From an uncultured Oscillospiraceae bacterium (GTDB taxonomy: Bacteria; Bacillota; Clostridia; Oscillospirales; Oscillospiraceae), in NCBI GenBank assembly GCA_910577525.1, contig CAJTLI010000004.1:40320-104319 (forward strand): DNA of 64,000 nucleotides, given 5' to 3'. Position numbers and translations under genes: made by a program. This document shows positions 16,259-24,859 of the stretch, in pieces. Under the pieces are notes generated by a model. The model was not told the DNA's origin and searched no databases. It saw only the letters and a list, made by a program, of their open reading frames with translations. The first letter of the stretch is position 1. Each line of letters opens with the position of its first letter.

Positions 16259-16288
16259 CATTTTATGCGCCGGAGGGCCCGTTCATGT
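16259..16288 (-). promoter_or_regulatory. Possible forespore-type (sigma-F/G-like) promoter of pdaB
   Basis: On the minus strand ACATG (16284-16288), a 15-bp gap and GCATAAAATG (16259-16268) match the sigma-F/G consensus with one mismatch in the -35 and about two in the -10. It is 33 bp before the start codon. No sigma-A promoter is evident in the same interval. Weak evidence on its own, but consistent with a PdaB gene. Confidence 0.35.
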
Positions 16289-16343
16289 TACCGTCAGCGC
16301 GGCGGGCCGGTGGGCAAAGCGCCCAAGTCCCTCCCGAAGGGGG

Positions 16344-19115
16344 CTACAGCCGGATTTTGAGGGAGAACGCGTGGTCCTCCTGTGCGCCGACGCGGTACGC
16401 CCCCTCCACATCCGCGCCCCAACTGTTGATGCCGCCCACGCCCCGCATGGCCCCGCACACCGTCACCACCGTGCGCACGGGCCTGGGCAGCTCCTCCCGG
16501 TGGGCGGCCTGGGCCAGCTGCCAGGGGGTATGGGGGAGGGCAGAAAAGGCAAAGGGGGCGCCGTCCGCCTCCAGCGTCAGCCTGCTCCCGTCCCGGTTTC
16601 GCAGGACGGCGGCCTGGGTGTCCGTGTGACAGCCGCACTCCTGGGGAACCAGGTAGCCGGGGATGTGGGGGGCTTCCCGGTGCCAGCCGAACGCCCCGCC
16701 CTTTTTCCGGTCTGGGTAGGTCTCCCCGGACAGGCCCAGCCACTCCACCGTCTCCACGGGCTCCGGCGTCTCGAAGCGCAGGCCGAACAGGGGCAGCTCA
16801 GGCCGTCCCGCCGCACCGCGGTATTGGGCGTGTACCGTCATCAGGCCCGTACCATCCACGGCGTAGGCGACCTCCGTGTTCAGCCCCGGCAGGGCGGGGG
16901 CGGTGTAGGTGTAGCGGATGGAGACGGCCTCCGGGCTGTTGGCCAAAATGTCCCACCCCTGGCACACCTGCCATGCGTCCGCCGCCGCCCAAATAGCGCT
17001 GTTGGCAGCGAAGCCGTTGCCCACATCGTTCTCCGTGGGGGCCCGCCAATAAGCCGGACGGGGGGCGCGCCACAGCCACTCCTTCCCGCCGCTGGCCAGG
17101 GACACCGGCCCGCCCTCGGCGTAGGAGAACAATATCTCGAAGCCCTCCCCCCGGACGCCCAGAGCACCGTCGCCGTGGGTGACCCGCAGAGGGGATTTTT
17201 TCGCGTTCCGGGCGGGCAGGGCCTGTTTCGCCCGCCGGTTGGCCGCGTCGTGCCGCGCCCGCTCCTCCGGAGTGGAATACCAGTACCGCACCTCCTGCAT
17301 GGCGGGCTTTTCGGTTCCGTCCGCGAACACGATGCCGTTGCCGCTGAAGGCGTAGTCCGTCTGCCGCTCCCCAAAGTCACCGCCGTAGCCTAAGACCCGC
17401 TCCCCGTTGCAGTTGGTGTGCCACAGAGCCTGATCCATGTAGTCCCAGATGAAGCCCCCCTGGTACTGGGGGAATTCCTCGCCCAAGCGGATATAGCTCT
17501 CCATACCCCCCAAGGAATTGCCCATATCGTGCATATATTCGCACAGAATAAAGGGCTTTTTCGGGTCGTTTTCCAGATAGGCGCGGATATCCGCCGGAGA
17601 GGCGTACATCCGGCTCTCCACGTCGGAGATACCGTCGTAGCCGGGGCAGTTGAAGGTGCCCTCGTAGTGGACCATCCGGCTGGGGTCGCTGGAGCGGAAG
17701 AAGTCCGCCATGGCCTGGATGCAGGTCCCGGCGAAAGACTCGTTGCCGCAGGACCAGAACAGGATGGACACGTGGTTTTTGTCCCGCTCAAACATGGATC
17801 TTGCCCGGTCCATCACGCACTCCCGCCATTCAGGCAGGCTTCCCGGCACGTTCCAGGAGGGCTCGATGGCCCCCAGCTTCTGCCAGGAGCCGTGGCTCTC
17901 CAGATTGGCCTCGTCCATGACGTAGACGCCGTTCTGGTCGCACAGGTGATACCAGGGGGTCTGGTTGGGGTAGTGGGAGGTGCGCACGGCGTTGATGTGG
18001 CTCCGTTTGAAGGTGTCCATGGCGGCGGTCATGTCGTCCAGGCCGATGGCCCGGCCCGTGTCCGGGTTCCACTCGTGGCGGTTGACCCCGTTGAGCACCA
18101 GCCGCACTCCGTTGAGCAGAAGCAGGCCGTTTTTCAGCTCGAACCGCCGGAAGCCGGTGTCATAGGGAACCACCTCGGCCACCGTGCCGTCCGGGGCGGT
18201 CAGCGTCAGGGTGACATGGTACAGCTCGGGGTGTTCATGGTCCCAGGGGCGGACGTTCTCAAACCGGAAGGGCTGGCTGCGCAGGTATTTCCCCTCTGCC
18301 GTCAGCTCCAGGGGGCCGTCGAACAGGGTGCCTTGGGCGGGGTGGGTGATCCTGCAATGGACCGCCGCACCCTCCGTCTCCCCGTCCAGCAGGAGGCGGA
18401 TGGACAGGGTGCCGGTGGAGCTGTCCTCCTCCAACCCCGCCTGGAGCCACAGGTCCTCCAGATGGACCGCGGGCTTGGCGTACAGGTACACCGGCCGGAA
18501 CAGGCCGGAGAACCGGAAGAAGTCCTGGTCCTCGATCCAGGCGGCGCTGGAGCGCTTGTATACCTCCGCGCACAGGCGGTTGCCGGTGTCCCGGACGTAG
18601 GGGGTCAGGTCGAATTCCGACGGGGTGAAGCTGTCCTCGGCGTAACCCACGAACTGCCCGTTGAGCCAGACGTAAATGGCCTGCTCCGCGCCCTGGAAGC
18701 TGATACACACCCGATTCCCCCGCAGACCTGGGTCCAGGTCGAACTCCCGGACGTAGCTGCCCACGGGGCAGTCCTCCCAGTCGATCTGGGGCGGGCGCAG
18801 CTCGGCATGTCCGTCCCAGGGGTAGAGGGTGTTGATATACTGAATTTGGCCGTACCCCTGGGTCTCCATGTGCCCAGGGACCAAAATGGAAACAAACCCG
18901 GAATCGTCAAAGCCCTCCCGCCAGAAATCGGCGGGGCGGCTGGCGGGATTGGGGCTCCACGCGAACCGCCACGCCCCGTCCAGGGATTGGCGCAGGGAGC
19001 TCTCCCCCGCCTCCGCCTCCTCCGCCGAGGCATAGCACACGTGGTCGGAATGGGCGTCCAGCCGGTTCACCCGGAACAGGTTGGGGCCGGCGAGCCAGTT
19101 TAAATCTGCCTGCAT
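16344..19115 (-). CDS. GH2 beta-galactosidase (LacZ-type)
   Basis: A 923-residue cytoplasmic enzyme that hydrolyses lactose-like beta-galactosides. Domain order fits LacZ: jelly-roll sugar-binding domain (about 1-200), Ig-like domain, TIM barrel with LNGVNRHEWNPDTGRA and YHLCDQNGVYVMDEANLESHG, acid/base glutamate in SCGNES, nucleophile glutamate in FILCEYMHDMGNS, a second Ig-like domain and the C-terminal beta-sandwich small-chain domain. It is somewhat shorter than E. coli LacZ (1024). AAGGAGG lies upstream. A strong promoter with an overlapping operator points to repression by a LacI-family protein or CcpA. The pdaB N-terminal fragment follows in the same direction, with its own putative promoter. 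Confidence 0.92.
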   Translation of the reverse strand: MQADLNWLAGPNLFRVNRLDAHSDHVCYASAEEAEAGESSLRQSLDGAWRFAWSPNPASRPADFWREGFDDSGFVSILVPGHMETQGYGQIQYINTLYPWDGHAELRPPQIDWEDCPVGSYVREFDLDPGLRGNRVCISFQGAEQAIYVWLNGQFVGYAEDSFTPSEFDLTPYVRDTGNRLCAEVYKRSSAAWIEDQDFFRFSGLFRPVYLYAKPAVHLEDLWLQAGLEEDSSTGTLSIRLLLDGETEGAAVHCRITHPAQGTLFDGPLELTAEGKYLRSQPFRFENVRPWDHEHPELYHVTLTLTAPDGTVAEVVPYDTGFRRFELKNGLLLLNGVRLVLNGVNRHEWNPDTGRAIGLDDMTAAMDTFKRSHINAVRTSHYPNQTPWYHLCDQNGVYVMDEANLESHGSWQKLGAIEPSWNVPGSLPEWRECVMDRARSMFERDKNHVSILFWSCGNESFAGTCIQAMADFFRSSDPSRMVHYEGTFNCPGYDGISDVESRMYASPADIRAYLENDPKKPFILCEYMHDMGNSLGGMESYIRLGEEFPQYQGGFIWDYMDQALWHTNCNGERVLGYGGDFGERQTDYAFSGNGIVFADGTEKPAMQEVRYWYSTPEERARHDAANRRAKQALPARNAKKSPLRVTHGDGALGVRGEGFEILFSYAEGGPVSLASGGKEWLWRAPRPAYWRAPTENDVGNGFAANSAIWAAADAWQVCQGWDILANSPEAVSIRYTYTAPALPGLNTEVAYAVDGTGLMTVHAQYRGAAGRPELPLFGLRFETPEPVETVEWLGLSGETYPDRKKGGAFGWHREAPHIPGYLVPQECGCHTDTQAAVLRNRDGSRLTLEADGAPFAFSALPHTPWQLAQAAHREELPRPVRTVVTVCGAMRGVGGINSWGADVEGAYRVGAQEDHAFSLKIRL

Positions 19116-19157
19116 AAGCGGGACCTCCTTCTCTTCCCAATGGGTTGACTATCGTTT

Positions 19158-19200
19158 AGTAAAGCGCTTTGACTATATAACGGCCCGTCCCGCTTGTCAA
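19158..19200 (-). promoter_or_regulatory. Beta-galactosidase promoter with cre/LacI-type operator
   Basis: Minus strand: TTGACA (19195-19200), 17-bp spacer, TATAGT (19172-19177). Immediately downstream and touching the -10 is the palindrome AAAGCGCTTT (19161-19170) within AGTAAAGCGCTTTGACT, the style of CcpA cre and LacI-family operators. Binding there would block initiation. Confidence 0.8.
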
Positions 19201-19287
19201 GTGGGGAGACGGCGGCGTTTCCGGCGGAAATTTCCGCCGGATCGGACGAATTTCACCCGAAAATCTGAAATCCCGCCCGGATTAACC

Positions 19288-19317
19288 TTGCCTTTTCCCC
19301 CATCGCCGTGGTATACT
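19288..19317 (+). promoter_or_regulatory. Promoter of the AAA ATPase gene
   Basis: TTGCCT (19288-19293), 18-bp spacer, TATACT (19312-19317), with a leader of about 25 nt before ATG 19351. Confidence 0.65.
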
Positions 19318-19350
19318 GAGACAAACAGCGGTGAAAGGGAGGGTCCGGCC

Positions 19351-20550
19351 ATGCTGTGTCAATTTCGATTTCAGAATTTTGCCTCCTATCGTGATGAGAC
19401 GGTCTTTGACATGCAGGCCGCCGGTATCGGGGAGCTCCGCGACAGCCTGATCCCCCCGCCGGAGGGCAAATTTTCCCCGCTTCTTCCGGTCTCCGCCATC
19501 TTCGGCCCCAACGGCGGGGGCAAGTCCAACGCCATCAACGCGCTGGCCTGCCTCATCTCCCGGGTGCTGGGGCGGACCGGGGAGGACGGGGACCCCTTCC
19601 GGATCTCCCAGCACAAGTGCAGCCCCTTTCTGCTGGACGAGAGCTCCAAGAGCGCTCCCACCCAGTTCGAGCTCTTTTTCCGGACAAGCGCCGCCCAGTA
19701 CCAGTATCAGCTCTCCCTGCTGAACGGGCTGGTGGCCGAGGAGTCCCTGTCCTGCATCAGAACTCCCTGCCGCCTGCGCCGGCCCACCTTCCTGTTTGCC
19801 CGGAGCGGCGGCCGGCTTGAGCTGGGCGGCGCACTGCGGCGGGCGGCGCCCCAAAGCCTGGACCCCGGCGCGCCCTTTCTGTCCCTTCTGGCGGCGGAGC
19901 ACCGGTTTTTCCCCGCGCGGGACGCCATGTCCTGGTTTGAGCGCTGCCGGGGAATCGACGTGGGGGCCCAGAACCGGAACCGCCAGCTCTCCCAGACCCT
20001 GGGAGACCCGGAGGCCAAGGCCCGGCTACTGGCCCTTCTGGCGGAGATGGAGCTCCCCGTTTCCGACTGCGCCGTCCGGGAGGAGGACGGCGGCATCGTG
20101 ACCACCCACACCGTAAACGGGCGCTCCTACCGGCTGGGCCTAGAGGACGAGTCCGAGGGGACGGCCAAGCTGCTGGGCCTTCTGCCCTGCGTGCTCTCCT
20201 CCCTGGACCGCGGAGGGCCCCTCCTGGCGGACGAGCTGGACGCCAAGCTCCACCCCCAGCTTCTGCGGCGGGTCATCCAGCTGTACACCGACCCCAAACG
20301 GAACCCCAAGGGCGCTCAGCTGATCTTCACCTGCCACGACGTGTCCATCATGAAAAACGACCTGCTCCGGCGGGACGAGATCTGGTTCGCCGCCCAGAAC
20401 AGCGAGAACGCCAGCGAGCTGTGGAGCCTGTACGACATCCAGGACAAGAGCGGAAAGCGGGTCAAAAACGCCGCCTCCTATGACCGGCAGTACCTGGCCG
20501 GGCGCTTCGGCGCGGACCCCTATTTCAATCGGATTCTGGAAAAAATCTGA
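19351..20550 (+). CDS. AAA-family ATP-binding protein (AAA_15/OLD-like)
   Basis: A 399-residue protein of the SMC/OLD-related ATPase group. It begins MLCQFRFQNFASYRDETVFD, typical of this family, followed by Walker A FGPNGGGKSN (about residue 57), a variable middle region, an EGTAKLLGLLP signature-like segment, Walker B LLADELDAKLHP and an H-loop at FTCHDVSIM. No TOPRIM nuclease domain or RloB-type partner is adjacent, so it appears as a lone ATPase. Such proteins often act in phage defence or RNA/DNA turnover, but nothing here proves a role. The start with GGGAGGG upstream is preferred over the longer frame from 19081. Confidence 0.8.
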   Translation: MLCQFRFQNFASYRDETVFDMQAAGIGELRDSLIPPPEGKFSPLLPVSAIFGPNGGGKSNAINALACLISRVLGRTGEDGDPFRISQHKCSPFLLDESSKSAPTQFELFFRTSAAQYQYQLSLLNGLVAEESLSCIRTPCRLRRPTFLFARSGGRLELGGALRRAAPQSLDPGAPFLSLLAAEHRFFPARDAMSWFERCRGIDVGAQNRNRQLSQTLGDPEAKARLLALLAEMELPVSDCAVREEDGGIVTTHTVNGRSYRLGLEDESEGTAKLLGLLPCVLSSLDRGGPLLADELDAKLHPQLLRRVIQLYTDPKRNPKGAQLIFTCHDVSIMKNDLLRRDEIWFAAQNSENASELWSLYDIQDKSGKRVKNAASYDRQYLAGRFGADPYFNRILEKI

Positions 20551-20555
20551 CACGC

Positions 20556-20591
20556 AAAAGGACTCCGGGAGCTCCCGGAGTCCTCTGTTTT
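20556..20591. terminator. Bidirectional terminator between convergent genes
   Basis: AAAAGGACTCCGGGAG pairs with CTCCCGGAGTCCTCTGTTTT; T-rich on the plus side and A-rich on the minus side. Confidence 0.85.
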
Positions 20592-20615
20592 CATGCCGGT
20601 TTGGTTTTCGCGGGC

Positions 20616-21332
20616 TCACGCCACAGCGGAGAAGGGCCGGCGCATATCCTGCTGGCTGTTCTGCCGCTGCTGCTCCTCCGCCTGCTGTCCCTCGCCCGCC
20701 TTGGTGACGGTGCGGGTGGTGCCGCCGGAGACGTACACCTTGCCGCACTCCGGGCAGATGTCGTTGTGCAGGGTGACGCTCTGATTGACCACCTTGCGGC
20801 CCTCCTGCCTGGCCTGGGCCTGCTCCCGGACCACGTGCTCGTTCTCATGGCCCCGCACGGCGGAGGCCACCTGCTCCGGGGCGATGTTGGTGGGTGTCTT
20901 GAAGGACACGCCGGGGTCGTCCGAGCCGTCCTGATACTTGCGCTCCTTGCAGGTCTGGCACTCCCCCTCCTCCATGACCTCCTGGGCGCTCTTGGACTGG
21001 GTCAGGGCGGGGGCCTGAGCCTGCTCCTGCTGGACGGCGTTGGCCTGGGCCCCGGAATCGCCGGGGTACTGGATGCGCATGCGCACCGCCATCTCCGCCG
21101 GGTCGGAGGCAAACCGGAGCAGCCCCGCCTGGGCTGGGTCCTCCCCGCCGCTGATCCCCCGCACCGGAGTAACCGGCTGAACAGGGGTCTCGGGCTGGGC
21201 GGCCTTGTGGGGAGCCAGAAGAACGGCGGAGCGCTGGGCGGTCTGAGCCCTCTCCGCGCCCTGGGCGGCGCGGCCGGCGTACAATCCGCCGTAGGCGGAA
21301 TAGGGGCTTCCATAGGAAACGCCGTTTAACAT
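20616..21332 (-). CDS. Putative SprA-related / metalloprotease-like protein
   Basis: A 238-residue protein with a low-complexity Ala/Gln/Pro-rich first half and a compact C-terminal core. The core has CQTCKERKYQDGSDDPGVSF, then TNIAPEQVASAVRGHENEHVVREQ, then ICPECGKVYVSGGTT. The two Cys pairs plus a His-Glu-x-x-His arrangement (HENEH) suggest metal binding. This arrangement is familiar from the SprA-related family, whose biochemical role is not well established. The start at ATG 21332 follows GAGGTG by 6 bp; two further in-frame starts lie just upstream. No signal peptide is visible. Confidence 0.6.
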   Translation of the reverse strand: MLNGVSYGSPYSAYGGLYAGRAAQGAERAQTAQRSAVLLAPHKAAQPETPVQPVTPVRGISGGEDPAQAGLLRFASDPAEMAVRMRIQYPGDSGAQANAVQQEQAQAPALTQSKSAQEVMEEGECQTCKERKYQDGSDDPGVSFKTPTNIAPEQVASAVRGHENEHVVREQAQARQEGRKVVNQSVTLHNDICPECGKVYVSGGTTRTVTKAGEGQQAEEQQRQNSQQDMRRPFSAVA

Positions 21333-21440
21333 AACCATCACCTCATGCTATGAAATGGGCGGGAACTGTCTGCTTTCATTATAGCAGGCAAATTGGAAAA
21401 TGCAAGGCGTTTCGCGCAAATACCGGGTGCGTCCTATGTT

Positions 21441-22802
21441 TTATTTTTCGCAGGCACAGCTGCGGCCGCAGGTCCACAGCCGCTCCGCCGCGGGGTCCCA
21501 GGCCCTGGCGTAGCCGTCGCACTTGGCGCACAGGTGCTCCACCGTCTCCGGGGACTGCAAGTCGGTGGACTTCGCCCCGGTGCGCTCCACCATCTCCCGC
21601 AGCTTCTCCGGGTTTTCCAGCATGGGGCAGGGCTTCAGGTGGTTCGCGTTGAAGGGCTGGCCGTCGTGGTAGGCCATGAACATGGGGGAGCGCAGACAGT
21701 CCAGCAGGGACTTTTCCCGGATGTTGGAGTCGGAGTAGTGGACGAATACGCAGGGGTCCACGTCCCCGTTGGCGTTGATGTGGAGATACCGCCGCCCCCC
21801 GGCGATGCAGCCCCCCACGTACTCCCCGTCGTTCTGGAAGTCCATGATGAACAGGGGCTTGCTCTTCCGGTAGGCCCGTACCTTGCGGTACATCTCCTCC
21901 CGCTGCTCCGGCGAGGGCATCAGCTCCGGGGCGGCATCGTTGCCCACCGGCATGTAGTGGAAGCACCAGGCGAACTTGGCCCCCCAGCCGATCAGCTCGT
22001 CCACGAACGCCTCCGAGCTGATGGAGTCCAGGTTGGCGCTGGTGTAGCAGCAGGAGGTGCCGAAGGGCAGCTTCCGCGCCTTCAGGATCTCCATGGCCCG
22101 GCGGACCTTACGGAATACGCCCTCCCCCCGGCGGCCGTCGGTGGCCTCCTCAAAGCCCTCCACGCTGATGGCGGGGACGAAGTTCTTCACCCGCAGCATC
22201 TGGTCGGCGAAGTCCTCGTCGATGAGGATGCCGTTGGTGAAGCAGAGGAACTCACAGTCGCTGTGCTTGTTGCACAGGGCGATGAGGTCATCTTTTCGCA
22301 CCATGGGCTCGCCGCCGGTGTAGATGTAGATGTACACCCCCAGTTTCTTCCCCTGGGTGATGATGCTGTCGATCTCATCGAAGGTCAGGTTCAGCCGGTT
22401 GCCGTACTCCGCCGCCCAGCAGCCGGTGCAGTGGAGGTTGCAGGCGGAGGTGGGGTCCAGCAGGATAGCCCAGGGGATGTTGCAGCCGTACCTCTCCCGG
22501 GCCTCCTCCTGGATGGTCCAGCCGATCAAGTTGCCGTTGAGCATGAAGTTCTCAAAGAAGGTCTTGCGCACCTCGCCGTCGATGTCCGTCCACATAGAAC
22601 GGAGCAGCCGGTACCAGTTGTTGTCCGGGTCCTCGATCACCCTGCGGAAGGCCGCCCGCTGGGTGGGAAAGCTGTTGGGGCCATCTCCCGTAAAGCGGTC
22701 CACCCAGTCCATCAGCTTGGGGATGTTGGCGTCGGGGTCCTTGTCCAGGTAGCCGTACAGGGCGCGAAAGCCCGCCCGTTTCACACTGTTCATCATGGTC
22801 AT
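21441..22802 (-). CDS. Radical SAM protein with C-terminal cysteine-rich domain
   Basis: A 453-residue radical SAM enzyme. The 4Fe-4S cluster motif CNLHCTGC is at about residue 118, followed by YTGGEPMVRKDD (the GGE SAM-binding motif) and downstream barrel strands. The C-terminal region carries CIAGGRRYLHINANGDVDPC and further Cys (KPCPM, LCAKC, CGRSCAC), resembling SPASM-type auxiliary cluster domains. The substrate is not evident; no peptide precursor is seen next to it. The upstream gene on the same strand is a TetR regulator separated by a strong terminator, a pairing that suggests regulation of this enzyme. Confidence 0.85.
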   Translation of the reverse strand: MTMMNSVKRAGFRALYGYLDKDPDANIPKLMDWVDRFTGDGPNSFPTQRAAFRRVIEDPDNNWYRLLRSMWTDIDGEVRKTFFENFMLNGNLIGWTIQEEARERYGCNIPWAILLDPTSACNLHCTGCWAAEYGNRLNLTFDEIDSIITQGKKLGVYIYIYTGGEPMVRKDDLIALCNKHSDCEFLCFTNGILIDEDFADQMLRVKNFVPAISVEGFEEATDGRRGEGVFRKVRRAMEILKARKLPFGTSCCYTSANLDSISSEAFVDELIGWGAKFAWCFHYMPVGNDAAPELMPSPEQREEMYRKVRAYRKSKPLFIMDFQNDGEYVGGCIAGGRRYLHINANGDVDPCVFVHYSDSNIREKSLLDCLRSPMFMAYHDGQPFNANHLKPCPMLENPEKLREMVERTGAKSTDLQSPETVEHLCAKCDGYARAWDPAAERLWTCGRSCACEK

Positions 22803-22897
22803 CCTTCACACGTTCCTTTCTGTTTGACAATGGTTCTTCGGGGCCGCTCCCCTGTGCTCAGCGCCATGATACGCCCGGGCCCGGACAGTTTCCATAG

Positions 22898-22945
22898 ACA
22901 GGAAAGAGGCCCTTGTCAAAGTTTTGACAAGGGCCTCTTTCCTGT
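22898..22945. terminator. Long perfect-stem terminator after the TetR gene
   Basis: ACAGGAAAGAGGCCCTTGTC pairs with its exact complement across a short AAAGTTTT loop. It lies between the TetR gene and the radical SAM gene. The minus-strand arm also contains TTGACA, so a promoter for the radical SAM gene may overlap it. Confidence 0.85.
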
Positions 22946-22975
22946 AAAATTTTGTCGAATCATGGGATTTTGGCG

Positions 22976-23536
22976 TCACTGCCTGTTTTTTTGGGCCAGC
23001 CGCTCCAGGGTGTAGTCCAGGCAGCCCTCAATCAAAATGTCAAAATCATCCAGCCGCTCAATGACGCTGGAGGGCATCCCCCGCTCCACCCAGCTGAGCA
23101 CAATGCTGGCCAGCCCGTCGGTGAGCAGCTCGGCCATAAAACCGGTCTGGTCCTCCGTCACGCTGTATTTCCGGGCGGCCATCCGGGTGCGCGCCTCCAC
23201 CAGCGGCATGATCCATTGGCGCAGGTCGTGCTCCACATAGCTGCGCTCATAGGCCCGGTACACGTTGAGCACCAGGGCCCGGTTTTCCCGCAGCAGAGTC
23301 AGCGTCTTTTCCAGCGCGGCGCGCCACCGGTCCGGACTGGGCAACTCGAGCTCCTCCAAAAACTGCTGGATGCCGTAGTCCACCACCCCGTACAGGTCGG
23401 AGAAGTGGTAGTAAAACGCCTGACGGGAGATATTGCACCGCTCCACCAGCTCGGTGACGGTGATGTCGTCCAGCCGCTTGGTCTGAAGCAGCTCCGCGAG
23501 GGTGGAAACGATCTGATTTTTGGTTGACTTTGGCAT
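22976..23536 (-). CDS. TetR/AcrR-family regulator
   Basis: A 186-residue regulator. The N-terminal helix-turn-helix reads LDDITVTELVERCNISRQAFYYHFSDLYGVVDYGIQ, a textbook TetR domain (about residues 17-55). The C-terminal domain (LLRENRALVLNVYRAYERSYVE, LLTDGLASIVLSWVERGM) matches TetR proteins of the DhaS-like group with a C-terminal ligand domain. AAAGGAGCAG lies upstream of the ATG. It probably controls the radical SAM gene downstream and/or itself. Ligand unknown. Confidence 0.88.
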   Translation of the reverse strand: MPKSTKNQIVSTLAELLQTKRLDDITVTELVERCNISRQAFYYHFSDLYGVVDYGIQQFLEELELPSPDRWRAALEKTLTLLRENRALVLNVYRAYERSYVEHDLRQWIMPLVEARTRMAARKYSVTEDQTGFMAELLTDGLASIVLSWVERGMPSSVIERLDDFDILIEGCLDYTLERLAQKNRQ

Positions 23537-23659
23537 CTTTCTGCTCCTTTCTCCGGATTTGAAACATTATACCGGGTTTCTCCCTGGAGCACAAGGGACA
23601 GAAACTTTACACTTCTTCTCCGTTGTCAAGACAAGCTGGTCAAAAAACCTGACCGTCTC

Positions 23660-24244
23660 TCATTCCTCCCCAATTTCCGCCTGCTTTTTCAGCTTCATCA
23701 GGACAATCTGATACCAGACCAGCATCACCAGCGCCAGCCCAGCGAAAATCCCCGCAGGCCAGGAGCGCAGCAGCACCGCCATGGGCGCCATCACCGCGAA
23801 GAGAAACAGGGCCGGGCGGCGCTGGGCCCGGTAATAGCGCGCCTTGTCCTCCCCGGTGGTGTGGAGCTGGAAGGGTTCGCCGTCGTTCTCCTTCTCCACA
23901 ATAAGCAGCTCTCGGTTATAGGTGGTGGCGTTGGAGGCCAGACGGCCCCCCGGCTCCGCCCAGGGGCGGGCCTCCACCTTGCCCACGTTCCAGTCCAGGT
24001 TCATGTTTTTGAACCACACCCGATACCCGCAGTCCTCCAAAAACTGGGCGTAGTCCTCCGCCTTCTCCCGGGACAGGTGGCCCACAAACTCCACGCAGTA
24101 GCGGTACGCTCCCGGCTGGCAGGGCTCAAACTGGTACAGCAGCTTTTCCGTCGCCGCCAGCCGCAGGCCCCGGTCCGCCATTTTGTTCAGCCAGCTGGCC
24201 TGGGTCCCCAGCAGGGTCCAAAAGTAGCGGTATCGCTTTTCCAT
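23660..24244 (-). CDS. DUF2812 domain membrane protein
   Basis: A 194-residue protein. The N-terminal portion (about 1-125) is the DUF2812 domain (RYFWTLLGTQASWLNKMADRGLRL, YRYCVEFVGH). Two transmembrane helices occupy 145-185 (ALFLFAVMAPMAVLL, AGIFAGLALVMLVWYQIVL). DUF2812 genes are regularly found directly after PadR regulators in Firmicutes, as here, and the membrane protein is thought to be the regulator's target. Function is unknown. ATG 24244 with GGGAGG upstream is preferred; a GTG sits one codon earlier. Confidence 0.85.
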   Translation of the reverse strand: MEKRYRYFWTLLGTQASWLNKMADRGLRLAATEKLLYQFEPCQPGAYRYCVEFVGHLSREKAEDYAQFLEDCGYRVWFKNMNLDWNVGKVEARPWAEPGGRLASNATTYNRELLIVEKENDGEPFQLHTTGEDKARYYRAQRRPALFLFAVMAPMAVLLRSWPAGIFAGLALVMLVWYQIVLMKLKKQAEIGEE

Positions 24245-24566
24245 CACGTTCGCCTCCCATTATTTCCTCCGCCGCGCCCGCCAGCTCCTTGAGCCGCGCC
24301 AGCTCCCGGGCCGCGGTCTCCCGGCCCAGCGGGGTGATGACAAACTCCTTTTTCCGGCCCGCGTCCGCCCCCCAGGGGACGATCCACCCCTTTTCCTGAA
24401 GGGTATTCAGCGCGCCGTACAGCGTCCCGGCCCCCAGCCTCAGCCGCCCGCCCGTCCGCTCCTCAATGAACTGCATGACGGCGTAGCCGTGGCGGGGCCG
24501 GTACAGGGCCAGCAAAATGTAAAACGTCACCTCGGTCAGGGCCCCGCCCCTGACGTTGTCCCGCAT
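24126..24566 (-). CDS. PadR-family transcriptional regulator (odd extended C-terminus)
   Basis: Residues 1-105 form a winged helix of the PadR family: TEVTFYILLALYRPRHGYAVMQFIEERTGGRLRLGAGTLYGALNTLQEKGWI. The remaining 40 residues (GKAIPLLLDPAGDPGQ and onward) are Gly/Pro-rich and are simply the DUF2812 gene read in another frame; the overlap is 122 bp. PadR genes normally end a few bases into the DUF2812 start, so a small indel or lost stop is likely near 24250. The DNA-binding part is intact and the inverted repeat in its promoter fits autoregulation. Confidence 0.8.
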   Translation of the reverse strand: MRDNVRGGALTEVTFYILLALYRPRHGYAVMQFIEERTGGRLRLGAGTLYGALNTLQEKGWIVPWGADAGRKKEFVITPLGRETAARELARLKELAGAAEEIMGGERDGKAIPLLLDPAGDPGQLAEQNGGPGPAAGGDGKAAVPV

Positions 24567-24582
24567 GGCGCCTCCCCCTTTC

Positions 24583-24628
24583 TTACGGTTACTGTAATAA
24601 ATATACCACTAACCGTAACAGCTGTCAA
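24583..24628 (-). promoter_or_regulatory. PadR promoter with inverted-repeat operator
   Basis: Minus strand: TTGACA (24623-24628), 17 bp, TATATT (24600-24605). Inverted repeats TTACGGTTA (24583-24591) and TAACCGTAA (24610-24618) flank the -10 and overlap the spacer, as expected of a PadR operator. Confidence 0.8.
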
Positions 24629-24651
24629 GGGAACGGCGGGAAAAATTTTGA

Positions 24652-24812
24652 GGAAGGACTGATTAAATCGGCAAAAGCAGATTGCGAAGAAATTTTGCGC
24701 CAGAATGCGGCGCGATTTCGCAGGAATAATTGTGTTTATTTCAAGAAATCGCAACAAAATTATGGTGCAAAATTTTCGCAAGATGCCGCAGACGCATTTA
24801 ATCAGTGCTTCC
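24652..24812. repeat. Foldback element family 1, copy C
   Basis: A 161-bp copy nearly identical to copy A, flanked by TTGA on both sides (24648-24651 and 24813-24816). It is inserted between the divergent promoters of the PadR gene and the permease pair. The right-hand TTGA begins a candidate -35 (TTGAAT) for the permease genes, so the duplication may have preserved that promoter. Confidence 0.88.
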
Positions 24813-24859
24813 TTGAATAGCCCGCGTCCCCCGCGGCATACTGATACGGGTGATATACG

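Noticed and set aside
19351..21332. A two-gene defence system formed by the AAA ATPase and the SprA-related protein
   Set aside because: The genes are convergent with a terminator between them, so they are not an operon, and no nuclease or toxin domain is present.
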